DNA of 64,000 bases from Paenibacillus dokdonensis (lineage in GTDB: Bacteria > Bacillota > Bacilli > Paenibacillales > Paenibacillaceae): NCBI RefSeq assembly GCF_004916975.1, contig NZ_STGQ01000001.1, positions 3,031,674 through 3,095,673 of the forward strand, in the 5' to 3' direction. Under the pieces are notes generated by a model. The model was not told the origin of the DNA, searched no databases, and worked only from the letters and a program-made list of their open reading frames with translations. How positions within the stretch are numbered: position 1 is the first letter of the stretch; every line of letters begins with the position of its first letter. A program made the position numbers and the translations under genes. Shown piece after piece: positions 24,312 through 33,008 of this stretch.

Positions 24312-25772
24312 TTATGCAAATTCTCTAGGATGGCGTCTCATGAGTTCCGCGGCTGCCTCACCCCGTCCCGTCTGTTTCAGTCGTTCAACATACATAGGCA
24401 AATGACCCTTGGCGTGGTACGGCCCGCCTTCCTTCATGACCGTCCATAACGGATCCACATCATGGTTCATGGTCTGCATCATATCATCATGCCATTCATT
24501 AAGCAGGTAGACAGCTTCCTTGCACAGGTCCCGGCGCTCTTTGGCTAGGTTGTTCTGCTCGTACATATCCTCCGTGAGGTTAAACAACATTTCCTTATCG
24601 AACAAATGGAACCCATCATGATACGTCCGGATATACAGCCAATCCCCGAACCGTACGCTGCGCTGGCAAACATGGGCACATTGCGAAACGACCAGATACT
24701 CCCTGCCTTCCTCCTTGCCGCTGCTTACCGTATTTGCATAACTGATTCCGTCCCAACTTGGTGCCGGTTTGAGGTTCAGAAGATCAGCCATGGTTGGAAG
24801 CAGGTCTAAATGGTAATGAAGCTGGGTATCCGTGATCCCGCTTTGTTGACCTGGCCATCTCATGATCATTGGAATGCGGCATGTACCCTGATCAGCTGTC
24901 GCATGCTCACCATAAATACCGAGTTCACCCATATTCTCGCCATGGTCGGCCGTAATGATGATGACAAGCTCCTCCATGATTCCTTTCTGTTCCAGCAGCT
25001 GGAAGATCAAGCCGATATGATCGTCCATATGGCGGACACCGGAATCATAACCGTCGATCATCGTCCGCAAATCCTCCATTGAAGTAATCTCTCCGGGATG
25101 TCGCGGGAATTGAGGTGAAGTATCGCTGTTGTACATGTTGATTTCACGCGCGCCATGCGGACCTGCCTTCTTCTTATGAGCTTCAAGCACCTCCGCGGTA
25201 ATCCACTCGGGAAGCGGTTCATCCTTGAATGGGTTTCCAAAAGCTTCTGGAGCACGGTATGGCGTATGCGGATCCCAATAGTTCACGTACAGCATCCAGT
25301 CATCCTGATCGGCATTGCGTTCAATCCAGTCCAGAACAACAGGCGTGACCTCTTCAGCCGACTCCATTCCGGACTTGCCCGTGTTGTAGATTTCATTGAA
25401 GCCCGCATAAAAGGTCCAAGCGGAATGCCGCTCACCAAACGGACTAACCAGCGCGGTTCTCATGCCAGCCTTACGGAAAAGTGCAGGAAAACTCTCGGAT
25501 GACAGTTTGTCATGGAAATCCCTGTTAATACCCTCGTATCTTACATCCGCCGCTGTTCCTCCATGACCGACCACACCGTTATGTATGCCGAACCTCCCTG
25601 TCATTAAAGCCGAACGCGACGGAAAACAGGGAGCATCCGAGGTGTAATATTGATCAAAACGGATGCCCTCTGCAGCCACCTTATCAATGTTGGGCGAGGT
25701 ATTCCGATGATAACCATAACAACCCAGGTGATCGGGTCTCAAAGAATCCAAATCCAGCAACAAGATTTTCAT
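24312..25772 (-). CDS. Sulfatase-family hydrolase
   Basis: A 486-residue alkaline-phosphatase-superfamily enzyme. The metal-binding LLDLDSLRPDHLGCYGY (about 4-20) and the modification motif APCFPSRSAL (about 48-57, C-x-P-S-R) are intact, so the cysteine could be converted to formylglycine. The C-terminal metal site shows IITADHGENMGELGIYGEH. There is no signal peptide, so it acts on intracellular sulfated or phosphorylated compounds. The start ATG at 25772 has GGGG seven bases upstream. It is divergent from an AraC regulator gene, likely its controller. No sulfatase-maturating enzyme is in the window. Confidence 0.87.
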   Translation of the reverse strand: MKILLLDLDSLRPDHLGCYGYHRNTSPNIDKVAAEGIRFDQYYTSDAPCFPSRSALMTGRFGIHNGVVGHGGTAADVRYEGINRDFHDKLSSESFPALFRKAGMRTALVSPFGERHSAWTFYAGFNEIYNTGKSGMESAEEVTPVVLDWIERNADQDDWMLYVNYWDPHTPYRAPEAFGNPFKDEPLPEWITAEVLEAHKKKAGPHGAREINMYNSDTSPQFPRHPGEITSMEDLRTMIDGYDSGVRHMDDHIGLIFQLLEQKGIMEELVIIITADHGENMGELGIYGEHATADQGTCRIPMIMRWPGQQSGITDTQLHYHLDLLPTMADLLNLKPAPSWDGISYANTVSSGKEEGREYLVVSQCAHVCQRSVRFGDWLYIRTYHDGFHLFDKEMLFNLTEDMYEQNNLAKERRDLCKEAVYLLNEWHDDMMQTMNHDVDPLWTVMKEGGPYHAKGHLPMYVERLKQTGRGEAAAELMRRHPREFA

Positions 25773-26060
25773 ATCGTATCCCCTTACCTTTCCCATGTGT
25801 GAATGTTGTGTAGCATAATCAAAATAAATGTATTTTGTCCAAATCAATCATCCGCTTATTTCGGAGCGGATCATGTACGTCACTACTTCATGTAAGATGA
25901 ATTATAGGTCAATGCTTTGAAAGCCGTCCATGTACATTTCACTAAAATGATGTATAATTCAACAATAGTTTTTTATATATAAAAATAACTCGGATTCTGT
26001 TTACTGGAAATAAACTTGTGTGATAGGGTGTTATCAAGCATTTTGATAGAGAGGCGTGAA

Positions 26061-26867
26061 GTGTTGATCCAAATTATGAGTGTAAATTTCGATAAAAATA
26101 TTCCGAATTGGCGAACACAGCTGGAAGCGATCAATTACAACGTTCTTGTCTTGGTGAGAGAGGGAAAAGTCCGGTATGAAATAAATGGCAAGGAGGTTAT
26201 CGCAGATAGCGGTGATGTTCTCTTCATTCCGAGGTCAACCCGTAGATCCGGAGAAAATTGGATGGGCATTCCTCATCAGAAGCATACGATTTTGTTTACA
26301 TACGATGCCGATTTTGAAACGGGGATTCCATTCCTGGATCAGCGTCAATTCATTCAGTTCAAGTTGTTCAATGATCAATATGCTTATCAACGCTGTGAAA
26401 GACTGTATGAAGAAATCCGAGGTGGCAAAAGCTTTCGTACGATGATTTGCTTTGGCATCTTTCAGGAGCTGATCGGCATGCTCGCCCGTGAGTTGGAAAA
26501 ACCGGATCTGACGCCAAGCAAACTGAAATATGCGGAAATCATTAAAACACACTTGCTTGAGCATTATCGGCAGCATATTGAAATCGAGCAGTTGTCCAAG
26601 CTTATATGCCGTTCACCTAATTACACCACGGCTTTATTCAGAGAGGTATATGGCCATTCCCCGATTCGTTATATGCATCAGCTGCGTATGCTGGAAGCCT
26701 GTAACCTGCTGATCAGCTCGGATATGACCATCGCCAGCATATCTCAATACTTAGGTTACTACGACACTTCTTATTTTCACCGTGTATTTAAAAAACACAC
26801 TGGAATGTCACCCACAGACTATATGCAGCAGGGTGCTCATTCTGATATGACAAAACTACTATCTTAA
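26061..26867 (+). CDS. AraC-family regulator with cupin domain
   Basis: A roughly 268-residue regulator: cupin fold at about 15-90 (VRYEINGKEVIADSGDVLFIPRSTRRSG) and a C-terminal double HTH at about 165-260 (IEIEQLSKLICRSPNYTTALFR; SISQYLGYYDTSYFHRVFKKHTG). I favour the GTG start at 26061, with GAGAGG six bases upstream; an ATG at 26076 is the alternative. It is divergent from the sulfatase gene, 290 bases away, and probably senses a sugar or sulfated glycan that induces it. The ligand is unknown. Confidence 0.84.
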   Translation: MLIQIMSVNFDKNIPNWRTQLEAINYNVLVLVREGKVRYEINGKEVIADSGDVLFIPRSTRRSGENWMGIPHQKHTILFTYDADFETGIPFLDQRQFIQFKLFNDQYAYQRCERLYEEIRGGKSFRTMICFGIFQELIGMLARELEKPDLTPSKLKYAEIIKTHLLEHYRQHIEIEQLSKLICRSPNYTTALFREVYGHSPIRYMHQLRMLEACNLLISSDMTIASISQYLGYYDTSYFHRVFKKHTGMSPTDYMQQGAHSDMTKLLS

Positions 26868-26938
26868 CAATACCTTCGGGTATAAGGTCGCGGTTATTGG
26901 TGCAGGAAATGATCCTTTCATTCCTGAGAAATAGAAAA

Positions 26939-26964
26939 AGCAGCCGGTCTTAAGACCAACTGCT
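26939..26964 (-). terminator. Terminator of XRE/RlaP operon
   Basis: On the minus strand AGCAGTTGGTC-TTAA-GACCGGCTGCT pairs fully with two G-U wobbles and is followed by TTTTTC. Confidence 0.85.
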
Positions 26965-26982
26965 CTCTTACGCTGATTATCC

Positions 26983-27774
26983 TTATTCCCACACCACTTT
27001 TAAATACTTCCGGTATAACTGGTCGAGCAGCTCCGTCGGATCTTCTAATTCAGTCTGTGTTGATTCCGCAAACTCCGTTAAGTGCCGTATCTCTTTCTCA
27101 ATAAAATCATTGATCACATCAACGCGCTTTTCGAAGTCCAATTCTTCCCCGGAGATCTTCCTTTTGAGCAAATCTTCAATAGCCTGGAGCAGCTCCGGTT
27201 CCGTAATCAAATCATGAATCAGATCCTGAAACAGAATCGGAGGATTCAGGTTATATTTCTCAATCCATTTACAGGCAAGAATCGGTCTCAGAACATAAAA
27301 ATACTTTTTAATCTTTACCTGCTCTCCCTGCAGATACTCTCTGAAGTTCCCTTTGGCCATATTCAAATAATGATGTAGGGATGCTCTTGGCGAGAAGACT
27401 CGGTTTCTTAATTGAAGCATCTCCTCTTTAAAACCATAAGCTTCATAATAGTGAATATCCGAAACTAACCACTCCAGCAGCGGCGGATTTGATTTTCTGA
27501 ATAATTTCAGTGCCTTCCTGATATCCCAACCGTTGATGTCGAGCAGCTCGTTGATCGGCACCTCGATCACATCCCGCTTCTCATCGATGGACAAATACCA
27601 TTCCGGTCTGTGTATATATACGAATCGAACATCGTAGTCGCTATCCTGTGACGGAAATCCCCAAGCCCGGCTGCCTGATTCAACGGCAAACAGGACTTTG
27701 ACCTGATGATCACACTCAATTTCATGAATTTTTTCTAAAATGGTGTTATTCATATTTTTTTCGCAGTTTTGCAT
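26983..27774 (-). CDS. RlaP/YcgL-type nucleotidyltransferase
   Basis: A 263-residue protein of the polymerase-beta nucleotidyltransferase superfamily, with AVESGSRAWGFPSQDSDYDVRFVY (about 28-51). It carries the GS motif and the two metal-binding aspartates DSDYD. The longer helical C-terminal part and the overall pattern match COG3541/PF10127 (RlaP), proposed from gene-neighbourhood work to act in RNA repair. The RNA substrate here is not known. The start at 27774 has GGGGGAG six bases upstream and lies three bases after the XRE stop, so translation is coupled to the regulator gene. Confidence 0.78.
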   Translation of the reverse strand: MQNCEKNMNNTILEKIHEIECDHQVKVLFAVESGSRAWGFPSQDSDYDVRFVYIHRPEWYLSIDEKRDVIEVPINELLDINGWDIRKALKLFRKSNPPLLEWLVSDIHYYEAYGFKEEMLQLRNRVFSPRASLHHYLNMAKGNFREYLQGEQVKIKKYFYVLRPILACKWIEKYNLNPPILFQDLIHDLITEPELLQAIEDLLKRKISGEELDFEKRVDVINDFIEKEIRHLTEFAESTQTELEDPTELLDQLYRKYLKVVWE

Positions 27775-27776
27775 GT

Positions 27777-28157
27777 TCAACTCCCCCAATTCCGTTTAGG
27801 CGGGGTGTCATATTCTTCGCAGCTGTTAACCACCTTCTGAATGGTTTTGATCATCGTTGACTGCTCATCGATAATTTTTTGCAGACGTCTTACTTCTCTC
27901 TCAGCCGCAAAAAGCCTGCTTCTCGAGTTGAATTCAAATCCGGTAATGATCCAATCCAGTGATACCTGGTAGGTATCCGCAAACTTGGATAGAGTCACCA
28001 ACTCAGGCTCAGCTTGAGCCGATTCATATAAAGTAAGTGTATCCGGATTGATTTGTGTGAGTCTGTATACTTCCATTTGCGTCATTTTCCGGTTGATTCT
28101 TGCCTTCTTTAAGCGTTCTCCCATTTCTTCAAGCAGAGTCTTTGCCACCAATACCAC
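27777..28157 (-). CDS. XRE-family HTH regulator
   Basis: A small DNA-binding protein of up to 126 residues. The Cro/C1-type HTH covers about residues 11-70 (MGERLKKARINRKMTQMEVYRLTQINPDTLTLYE in part, ending FADTYQVSLDWIITG). A coiled-coil tail follows (AEREVRRLQKIIDEQSTMIKTI). The frame opens with GTG at 28157 but has weak ribosome sites; the second GTG or the ATG before GERLKK are alternatives. Its stop is immediately before the RlaP gene start, so the pair is an operon, with the regulator probably controlling its own transcript. Confidence 0.8.
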   Translation of the reverse strand: MVLVAKTLLEEMGERLKKARINRKMTQMEVYRLTQINPDTLTLYESAQAEPELVTLSKFADTYQVSLDWIITGFEFNSRSRLFAAEREVRRLQKIIDEQSTMIKTIQKVVNSCEEYDTPPKRNWGS

Positions 28158-28256
28158 CGCTTTTCATTTTGAAGTTTGTTGACTTATTCTCTACAAAGCT
28201 ATATTTTTCCTGTAAAATCCGCAATTTTTAACAACCTTCTCAGTACTTCTACATAT

Positions 28257-28283
28257 AAAAACCCCGGATATAGTCCCGAGGTT
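28257..28283 (-). terminator. Terminator of UvrC-like gene
   Basis: On the minus strand AACCTCGG, a short loop and CCGGGGTT form an 8-bp stem with one G-U pair, followed by TTTTATATG. It lies 34 bases after the UvrC-like stop. Confidence 0.75.
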
Positions 28284-28316
28284 ACTCCTGATTATTATAT
28301 TAATTAAAATTTCCGC

Positions 28317-29426
28317 TTATTCGTATTCCTCTTCATCTTGATCTCTAGGACGCAGCCATGATGCTAACTCTTGATTGAATTCCACTTGCTTCTCCAGATC
28401 AAGCCATTCATCGGGAATTATCAAATAGTGACTCGCATTGTTCTGCAGATAGCTGTATATAATTTGCGCCTCATCAATTTCATCTCTACCCACTTCGGCA
28501 GAATACGCGGCTTGATCCAGTTTAAAATACGCCGAGATTAACTCTTTGACCTCTTCTTGCAACTGCTGGATGTCCGAACCGCCCACATGAAACTTCCTGC
28601 TAAAAAGAACCGTACTCCGTTTAATCAAAAACAGCTTGATGGTCTCATCATTCATATATTCATAGATTGCAATATTCCGATTCTCTTCGACGAAGCCTAT
28701 CACTTTTTCTTTATGAAGCAGGAAATTAACAGCCTTGATACCGTCCCTGAATTTTGCCGCCGTTTCAAAATCAAATCGTTCGGAGGCAGCGTTCATCTGT
28801 TGTTCCATTTCTTCATACAGACTCGTATCTGAACCTTCCAACATGCTGATGAACTGAATCATTAGTTCGTTATACTTATGAAGACCATCCCCGCCAAGAC
28901 ACATTCCCAGACATAAACCGAGCGAATGATTTAAGCATGGGGTAGCAGCTCCGGCTGACGTGTGATTGCAGGCTATTTTGAAGCATTCCTGAATCCGCTG
29001 TACGGCTTTTTCCACTGTGTTTCTGTTCGCTGTATAGGGACCGAAAACGACTCTGTCTTTCGCAGGAGAAGGGGAATTTGTTATTTCAACACGTCTAAGT
29101 CCATCCGAGTTTGGGACTGTAATATACGTGTACGCCATCGGATTTTTCATTTTCCGGTTATACATAGGCTTGTACTTATGAATCAGACTGCACTCGAGCA
29201 AAAAGGCCTCGAATTCGGTATCCGTTTGGATAATCTCCAAGTCCTTCACATGTTGTACGAGCCTCTTTATCTTGGGAGCATGCGATTGGGAGTTATAAAA
29301 ATAGGATTGGACTCTTTTCCTCAGGCTCTTGGATTTACCGATATATATAATACTGCCGTGAGCATCCTTCATCAGATATACGCCTGGAGTAAGCGGCAAG
29401 TTCTGAACTTTCTCTTTAATATCCAT
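28317..29426 (-). CDS. Shortened UvrC-like protein (GIY-YIG + UVR, no C-terminal nuclease)
   Basis: A 369-residue protein corresponding to the front half of UvrC (about 600 residues in full-length enzymes). The GIY-YIG nuclease domain is at about 11-90 (PGVYLMKDAHGSIIYIGKSKSL, with the catalytic Glu in TEFEAFLLECSLIHKYKP). A four-cysteine cluster at about 149-176 (CFKIAC...CLNHSLGLCLGMC) corresponds to the UvrC iron-sulfur site, and a UVR helix at about 205-235 (RFDFETAAKFRDGIKAV) should bind UvrB. The RNase H-like endonuclease and (HhH)2 domains are missing. It should make only the 3' incision, like Cho, or act in another process. The start overlaps the stop of a 55-aa ORF (TGATG). Confidence 0.82.
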   Translation of the reverse strand: MDIKEKVQNLPLTPGVYLMKDAHGSIIYIGKSKSLRKRVQSYFYNSQSHAPKIKRLVQHVKDLEIIQTDTEFEAFLLECSLIHKYKPMYNRKMKNPMAYTYITVPNSDGLRRVEITNSPSPAKDRVVFGPYTANRNTVEKAVQRIQECFKIACNHTSAGAATPCLNHSLGLCLGMCLGGDGLHKYNELMIQFISMLEGSDTSLYEEMEQQMNAASERFDFETAAKFRDGIKAVNFLLHKEKVIGFVEENRNIAIYEYMNDETIKLFLIKRSTVLFSRKFHVGGSDIQQLQEEVKELISAYFKLDQAAYSAEVGRDEIDEAQIIYSYLQNNASHYLIIPDEWLDLEKQVEFNQELASWLRPRDQDEEEYE

Positions 29427-29593
29427 CAAGGGAGCAACCTCGTGACACGGCTGATTTCCACAAGGGATTTTTTTGAAATTCTGGCTTTGCTGAGATTGGA
29501 CTCTAAAATAAGCATGTTCTCCAGTTCCTTGTATTCGTTCTCATGTTCCAACCTATCGCGTAAATCCCGTTCAATATTGCTTTTGCCGATCAT
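29426..29593 (-). CDS. 55-aa charged protein translationally coupled to UvrC-like gene
   Basis: An ORF missed by size cut-offs. The ATG at 29593 sits behind a perfect GGAGGT, and its TGA stop shares one base with the ATG of the UvrC-like gene. The 55 residues are helical and highly charged (NIERDLRDRLEHENEYKEL, then SKARISKKSLVEISRV) with no membrane segment. I do not recognise it. The coupling implies that the two products are made together, and the peptide might be a partner or a small DNA-binding or adaptor protein. Confidence 0.65.
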   Translation of the reverse strand: MIGKSNIERDLRDRLEHENEYKELENMLILESNLSKARISKKSLVEISRVTRLLP

Positions 29594-29770
29594 GTGACTA
29601 CCTCCATACGTTAAACCTTATAGAAAAAATCAGGATTAATGACATGAATATGATCATATAAAGGACCATCCGTCCCCACTATGTTCTTTCATTGTACGTT
29701 AATTACAAAAAAATAAAAATAAGTCCCTCATTCAATTTCCCGTTTAGTATGTATTGAGGTGAGGAAAATC

Positions 29771-29803
29771 AAAAAAGAGCCGCCGGATGCTCGACGACTC
29801 ATT
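29771..29803 (-). terminator. Terminator of YpeB-like gene
   Basis: On the minus strand GAGTCGTCG-AGCATC-CGGCGGCTC (two G-U pairs) is followed by TTTTTTGATTTT. It lies about 20 bases after the stop at 29821. Confidence 0.85.
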
Positions 29804-29820
29804 TCTTTACAGTGATCTTT

Positions 29821-31179
29821 TTAATAATCAAGACTTTTATACTCAATATCTACTTGTTTCCCGGTTTGGGCATCCACATAGATCTTCGTAACCTGTTCAT
29901 AGCCTTTTACAGGAATGGAGTAAACCAGTTTCCCGTTACGAATCATCAGATTGGGGCGATCTGTAACTGTTAATTCAGCATTTACTTGTTTCAGCGCAGT
30001 CTCAGGCGGAATGCCTGCTTTCGTCTTGACGATCCGATCTCTTTTCAAATAATAACCTGTCGTATTGAAATTTTGCAGCGTTCCAGTTGCTGTATCGATC
30101 GTAACATCAATATCCGCGTCAGTATAAGGAACTCCTCCAACCTGAGGAACAAATGTTACATCTAGTAAGGTACCCTTTGCTAATGTATGATCGATAACCA
30201 GAGGAGCCTCCCCCCAGCTTTTCACAAGAGATTCGGCTAATTGAATGGCCTCTGCTTTAGTTATTTTTTTATTGTTGAACTTTTTAATACCATCATCTTT
30301 TGGATTAATCGATAGTATATGTCCCCCAGCAACACTGATTTGAACATTATAGAACATCTTCTCGCTATTTCCGGACAAAAAAACAAGGCTATCCCCAAAC
30401 TCAGGAGTTATGCTTCCACCGCTCGACATGACTTGATTATCACGCTTGTCTTTCCAGAGTACATTCATAAAGGATTCCACTTTCGATTGCAATTCTTCCT
30501 TATGCACTCGTACTTCCTTCTTAAACACTTGAACCTGAGGCTGATACGGATTCAAATGGTAAAGGTACTCATTGAACAACGATTCTTTATCACCGATTGA
30601 GGGTGTGGAATCGAGCTCATTGGTTAAAGAGGTTATTCGTCGACTCAGTTCTTCCGAAGGAACTTCATTCTTAACATGAGGACCATACAACACGCTATCG
30701 TTTATTTGATGCAACGCAGGAGCTGTTTTGAGGATGAAGTTTCGCATCTTTAATAAGTTTTGCCGCTGAACATCCGTTAGTGTTTCCGCACTGTCATCTA
30801 CTAAGTAACCTAAATAACTTGCTGTTTGGCTCCAAAATGGCCCAGAACGATTAGACTGAAAGTCATATAGAATCGTCGGGGTTGGATTATACCAGTTCAT
30901 ATTCGTCATAAAAGAAGCCGATTCATAGGCAGCTTTCAAGTATTTTTTGCGATATGCTGCAGAGTTCGAAGCTAGAACGTTTGCCAGATCAAAATCTAGC
31001 GTTTCAGTATTCATCATTTGCAGCTGAAACCACAGGCGTGTGTCATGAAGCTTTTCGCTTTGCAGTTGATCCAATTCTTGTTTCAATTCTTTATGCTTCA
31101 TATAGCCATAAATGATAATGCCGATCAAGAGAAATGCAATTAAAATCGTAGTCATTTTGATTCTGCGAGCCTGATTCAA
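29821..31179 (-). CDS. YpeB-like germination protein with PepSY domains
   Basis: A 452-residue protein with one N-terminal membrane anchor (MTTILIAFLLIGIIIYGY, about 9-26), a long helical region (about 27-240) and C-terminal PepSY-type repeats (about 270-450). Examples are KKITKAEAIQLAESLV and IPPETALKQVNAEL, each followed by beta strands, and it ends YVDAQTGKQVDIEY. This is the layout of YpeB, which in Bacillus spores stabilises and localises the cortex-lytic enzyme SleB. No sleB lies beside it here, unlike the usual sleB-ypeB operon, so it may be a second paralogue. It is a single gene with its own terminator. Confidence 0.78.
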   Translation of the reverse strand: MNQARRIKMTTILIAFLLIGIIIYGYMKHKELKQELDQLQSEKLHDTRLWFQLQMMNTETLDFDLANVLASNSAAYRKKYLKAAYESASFMTNMNWYNPTPTILYDFQSNRSGPFWSQTASYLGYLVDDSAETLTDVQRQNLLKMRNFILKTAPALHQINDSVLYGPHVKNEVPSEELSRRITSLTNELDSTPSIGDKESLFNEYLYHLNPYQPQVQVFKKEVRVHKEELQSKVESFMNVLWKDKRDNQVMSSGGSITPEFGDSLVFLSGNSEKMFYNVQISVAGGHILSINPKDDGIKKFNNKKITKAEAIQLAESLVKSWGEAPLVIDHTLAKGTLLDVTFVPQVGGVPYTDADIDVTIDTATGTLQNFNTTGYYLKRDRIVKTKAGIPPETALKQVNAELTVTDRPNLMIRNGKLVYSIPVKGYEQVTKIYVDAQTGKQVDIEYKSLDY

Positions 31180-31475
31180 GTTCTAAATCTCCGTTTCTAA
31201 TAAGCAGTAATTCTTATTAAACACTACAGGTGAATAGAAGTCATGCACCAAAATCTGCTAACCGAAGATCCTGAGTACAGCTCTCTGTAAAAGTACTCAT
31301 TTAGGGGGATTCATGCTTATCGGGAGACGACGCAAAATACCCGGCACGTATTTGTACGAGCGGATCGTCAATAAAATAAACATGGATATTAGGTAGCCCA
31401 ATTTATCTAGGTCAAGTGTCGCTAATCATGGGTAGGCATATTATATATCAACCACGAGACGGAAGGGGAAAATCA

Positions 31476-31676
31476 ATGATTCAGGAAAACTATAACGTTC
31501 AAGGATCTCAACAAAGAGATCCCCAATCACCTCATCATTACGGCCAAGAACATATACATCATCCCTATTATCATGCCGCCAGTTACCCACAAGGTCAGCA
31601 CTATATCCATGTCCACCATCATCATCATTATCACTATCATCATATGATGAGAGATCAACATACCACTCAACAGTAA
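31476..31676 (+). CDS. Histidine-rich small protein, 66 aa
   Basis: The start ATG at 31476 is preceded by GGGG about seven bases upstream. The protein is soluble, 66 residues, and strikingly rich in His, Tyr and Gln: blocks include YGQEHIHHPYYHAA and HVHHHHHYHYHHMM, with about one third His over the last 45 residues. No cysteine and no signal peptide are present. Such composition suggests metal (Zn, Ni or Cu) binding or a spore-coat component like other His/Tyr-rich coat proteins; neither can be decided from sequence. A strong terminator follows. An upstream CATATTATA (31437-31445) fits the late sporulation -10 pattern CATANNNTA but lacks a matching -35. Confidence 0.72.
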   Translation: MIQENYNVQGSQQRDPQSPHHYGQEHIHHPYYHAASYPQGQHYIHVHHHHHYHYHHMMRDQHTTQQ

Positions 31677-31693
31677 GAAGATAACAAAAATTT

Positions 31694-31761
31694 AAGGTGA
31701 GAATGGTTACGCCCGGTTCAACTCCACATTCATGCAACCGGGCGTACCATTCTCACCTTTT
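31694..31761 (+). terminator. Long-stem terminator of His-rich gene
   Basis: AAGGTGAGAATGGT and ACCATTCTCACCTT are the outer arms, and CGCCCGGTT/AACCGGGCG extends the stem with a small bulge. The TTTTTC that follows is on the plus strand. Confidence 0.85.
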
Positions 31762-31889
31762 TCAGTGCTCACAATTCATCGTGAATATTAGAAAAAAACC
31801 GCACTAGACCGATCAAGCAAGCGGAACATCAAGTTCCTACAGGGGGCCTTTATTCAATCTCCCACAGTATGACCATAACAGGTAGAGCA

Positions 31890-32918
31890 CTACTCTACTT
31901 CTACCGCGAATTCAGCCCACTGCGTCATCGATGGCCCATGTTCGATGAAAGGTATATAGGCAGGGCTGATGACTCTAATCAGATAACTGCCTTTTTCGCT
32001 TAATGTGAACGAGCCCGCGAATTTTTGGTCCTTAATGGGCAGCTCAAAACTTTTCTCCTCTTCGTATACCTGATAGCTGTCCTTGCTTGACGGTAGATAC
32101 CGTTCAACGCTGACGGTCAGCTTATCAAACAGGTCATTGTGCTGTAGAATATCCCCCGACACATCAATCTTTTGTCCGGGCCTTGTCTGGATAAAGCCAT
32201 AGGTAGGGCTGGTGAAAGCGATGTTCCCTTTCCCTTCTTCCGATATGGTGACCGGTAGCGAGGTAATATTTGTTACCTTTCTTTTCACTTTGACTACCTT
32301 GCTGCCAGCCGACACTGCAGTGAGCATCACCGGATTGGGTCCAGGTCGCAAATTTACTGTAAACTGCATACGGTTATACATCCTTCCATCCAATGATATA
32401 TCCTTTTTCGTGACCTTGCCTGTTTCGCCGCCCCAACCGCCGCTTCCTAATGAATACATGTACTGTGGAATATACATATCCTTCTGATACAACATGGTGA
32501 ACGTTGCGCTAGCTTGATCAGTCTCCCATTCCTGCTTCAAAACCTCTATGACTTTATCGCTCCAGTTCAAGCTCACCGTGTTCTTCACGGTTGAGGCAGC
32601 TATTCCAAGCAAGGATAACGCCCGAATTGGCACATAAACTTTTCCCGAAGTAAGAAACGGTGCCGGAATTTTCTCGCCAATCGAGCTACCATCCACAAGG
32701 TACACATCCTCCGAACCGATCCGGAAGGTCAGAGTATTAAACGCTGGCAGCACCTCAGGATGGATCACGACTTGCACCTGACGTTTCGCTGCATCACAGG
32801 TAACGCTGTCCGCTGCACCAGACTGCCGAAGGGTACGGAGTGGAACATATACTCGCCCCCCTTTCAGTATGGACTTGTGCTGCTCGTTACAAAGCCTAAA
32901 AAGAAATAAGCCTCCCAA
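31890..32918 (-). pseudogene. 5'-truncated stalk-domain protein gene
   Basis: The 342-codon frame opens in the middle of a copper amine oxidase N-like domain: residues about 15-32 read KSILKGGRVYVPLRTLRQ, the second half of a stalk repeat, and a full repeat follows (SGKVYVPIRALSLLGIAAS, about 90-108). No signal peptide, ribosome site or first half-repeat is present. The apparent start at 32918 lies inside the loop of the upstream gene's terminator hairpin. The rest (about 120-342) looks like an intact secreted domain with a Gly-rich segment and beta-sandwich-like tail. Most likely the 5' end was deleted and the remainder is not expressed. A frameshifted upstream portion was not found. Confidence 0.65.
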
Positions 32919-32946
32919 AAATTCGCAGAACTCATGAGAGGCTTAT
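32906..32946 (-). terminator. Terminator of spermidine-synthase-like gene
   Basis: ATAAGCCTC (32906-32914) and GAGGCTTAT (32938-32946) pair over 9 bp; on the minus strand TTCTTTTTAG follows. It lies about 60 bases after the stop at 33009. Confidence 0.78.
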
Positions 32947-33008
32947 AAAAACAAAATATTCGTTCCCCAAATGATACTCTTAGGGGAAATTTCAAAATCA
33001 TCGCTTCG

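Noticed and set aside
28317-29426. UvrC-like gene as a frameshifted full-length uvrC
   Set aside because: The stop is followed by a terminator at 28257-28283 and no RNase H-like or HhH sequence lies beyond it, so the short form is the natural gene.
31437-31445. CATATTATA as a SigK/SigE promoter of the His-rich gene
   Set aside because: The -10 pattern fits CATANNNTA, but no matching -35 is found at the right distance; kept only as a remark.
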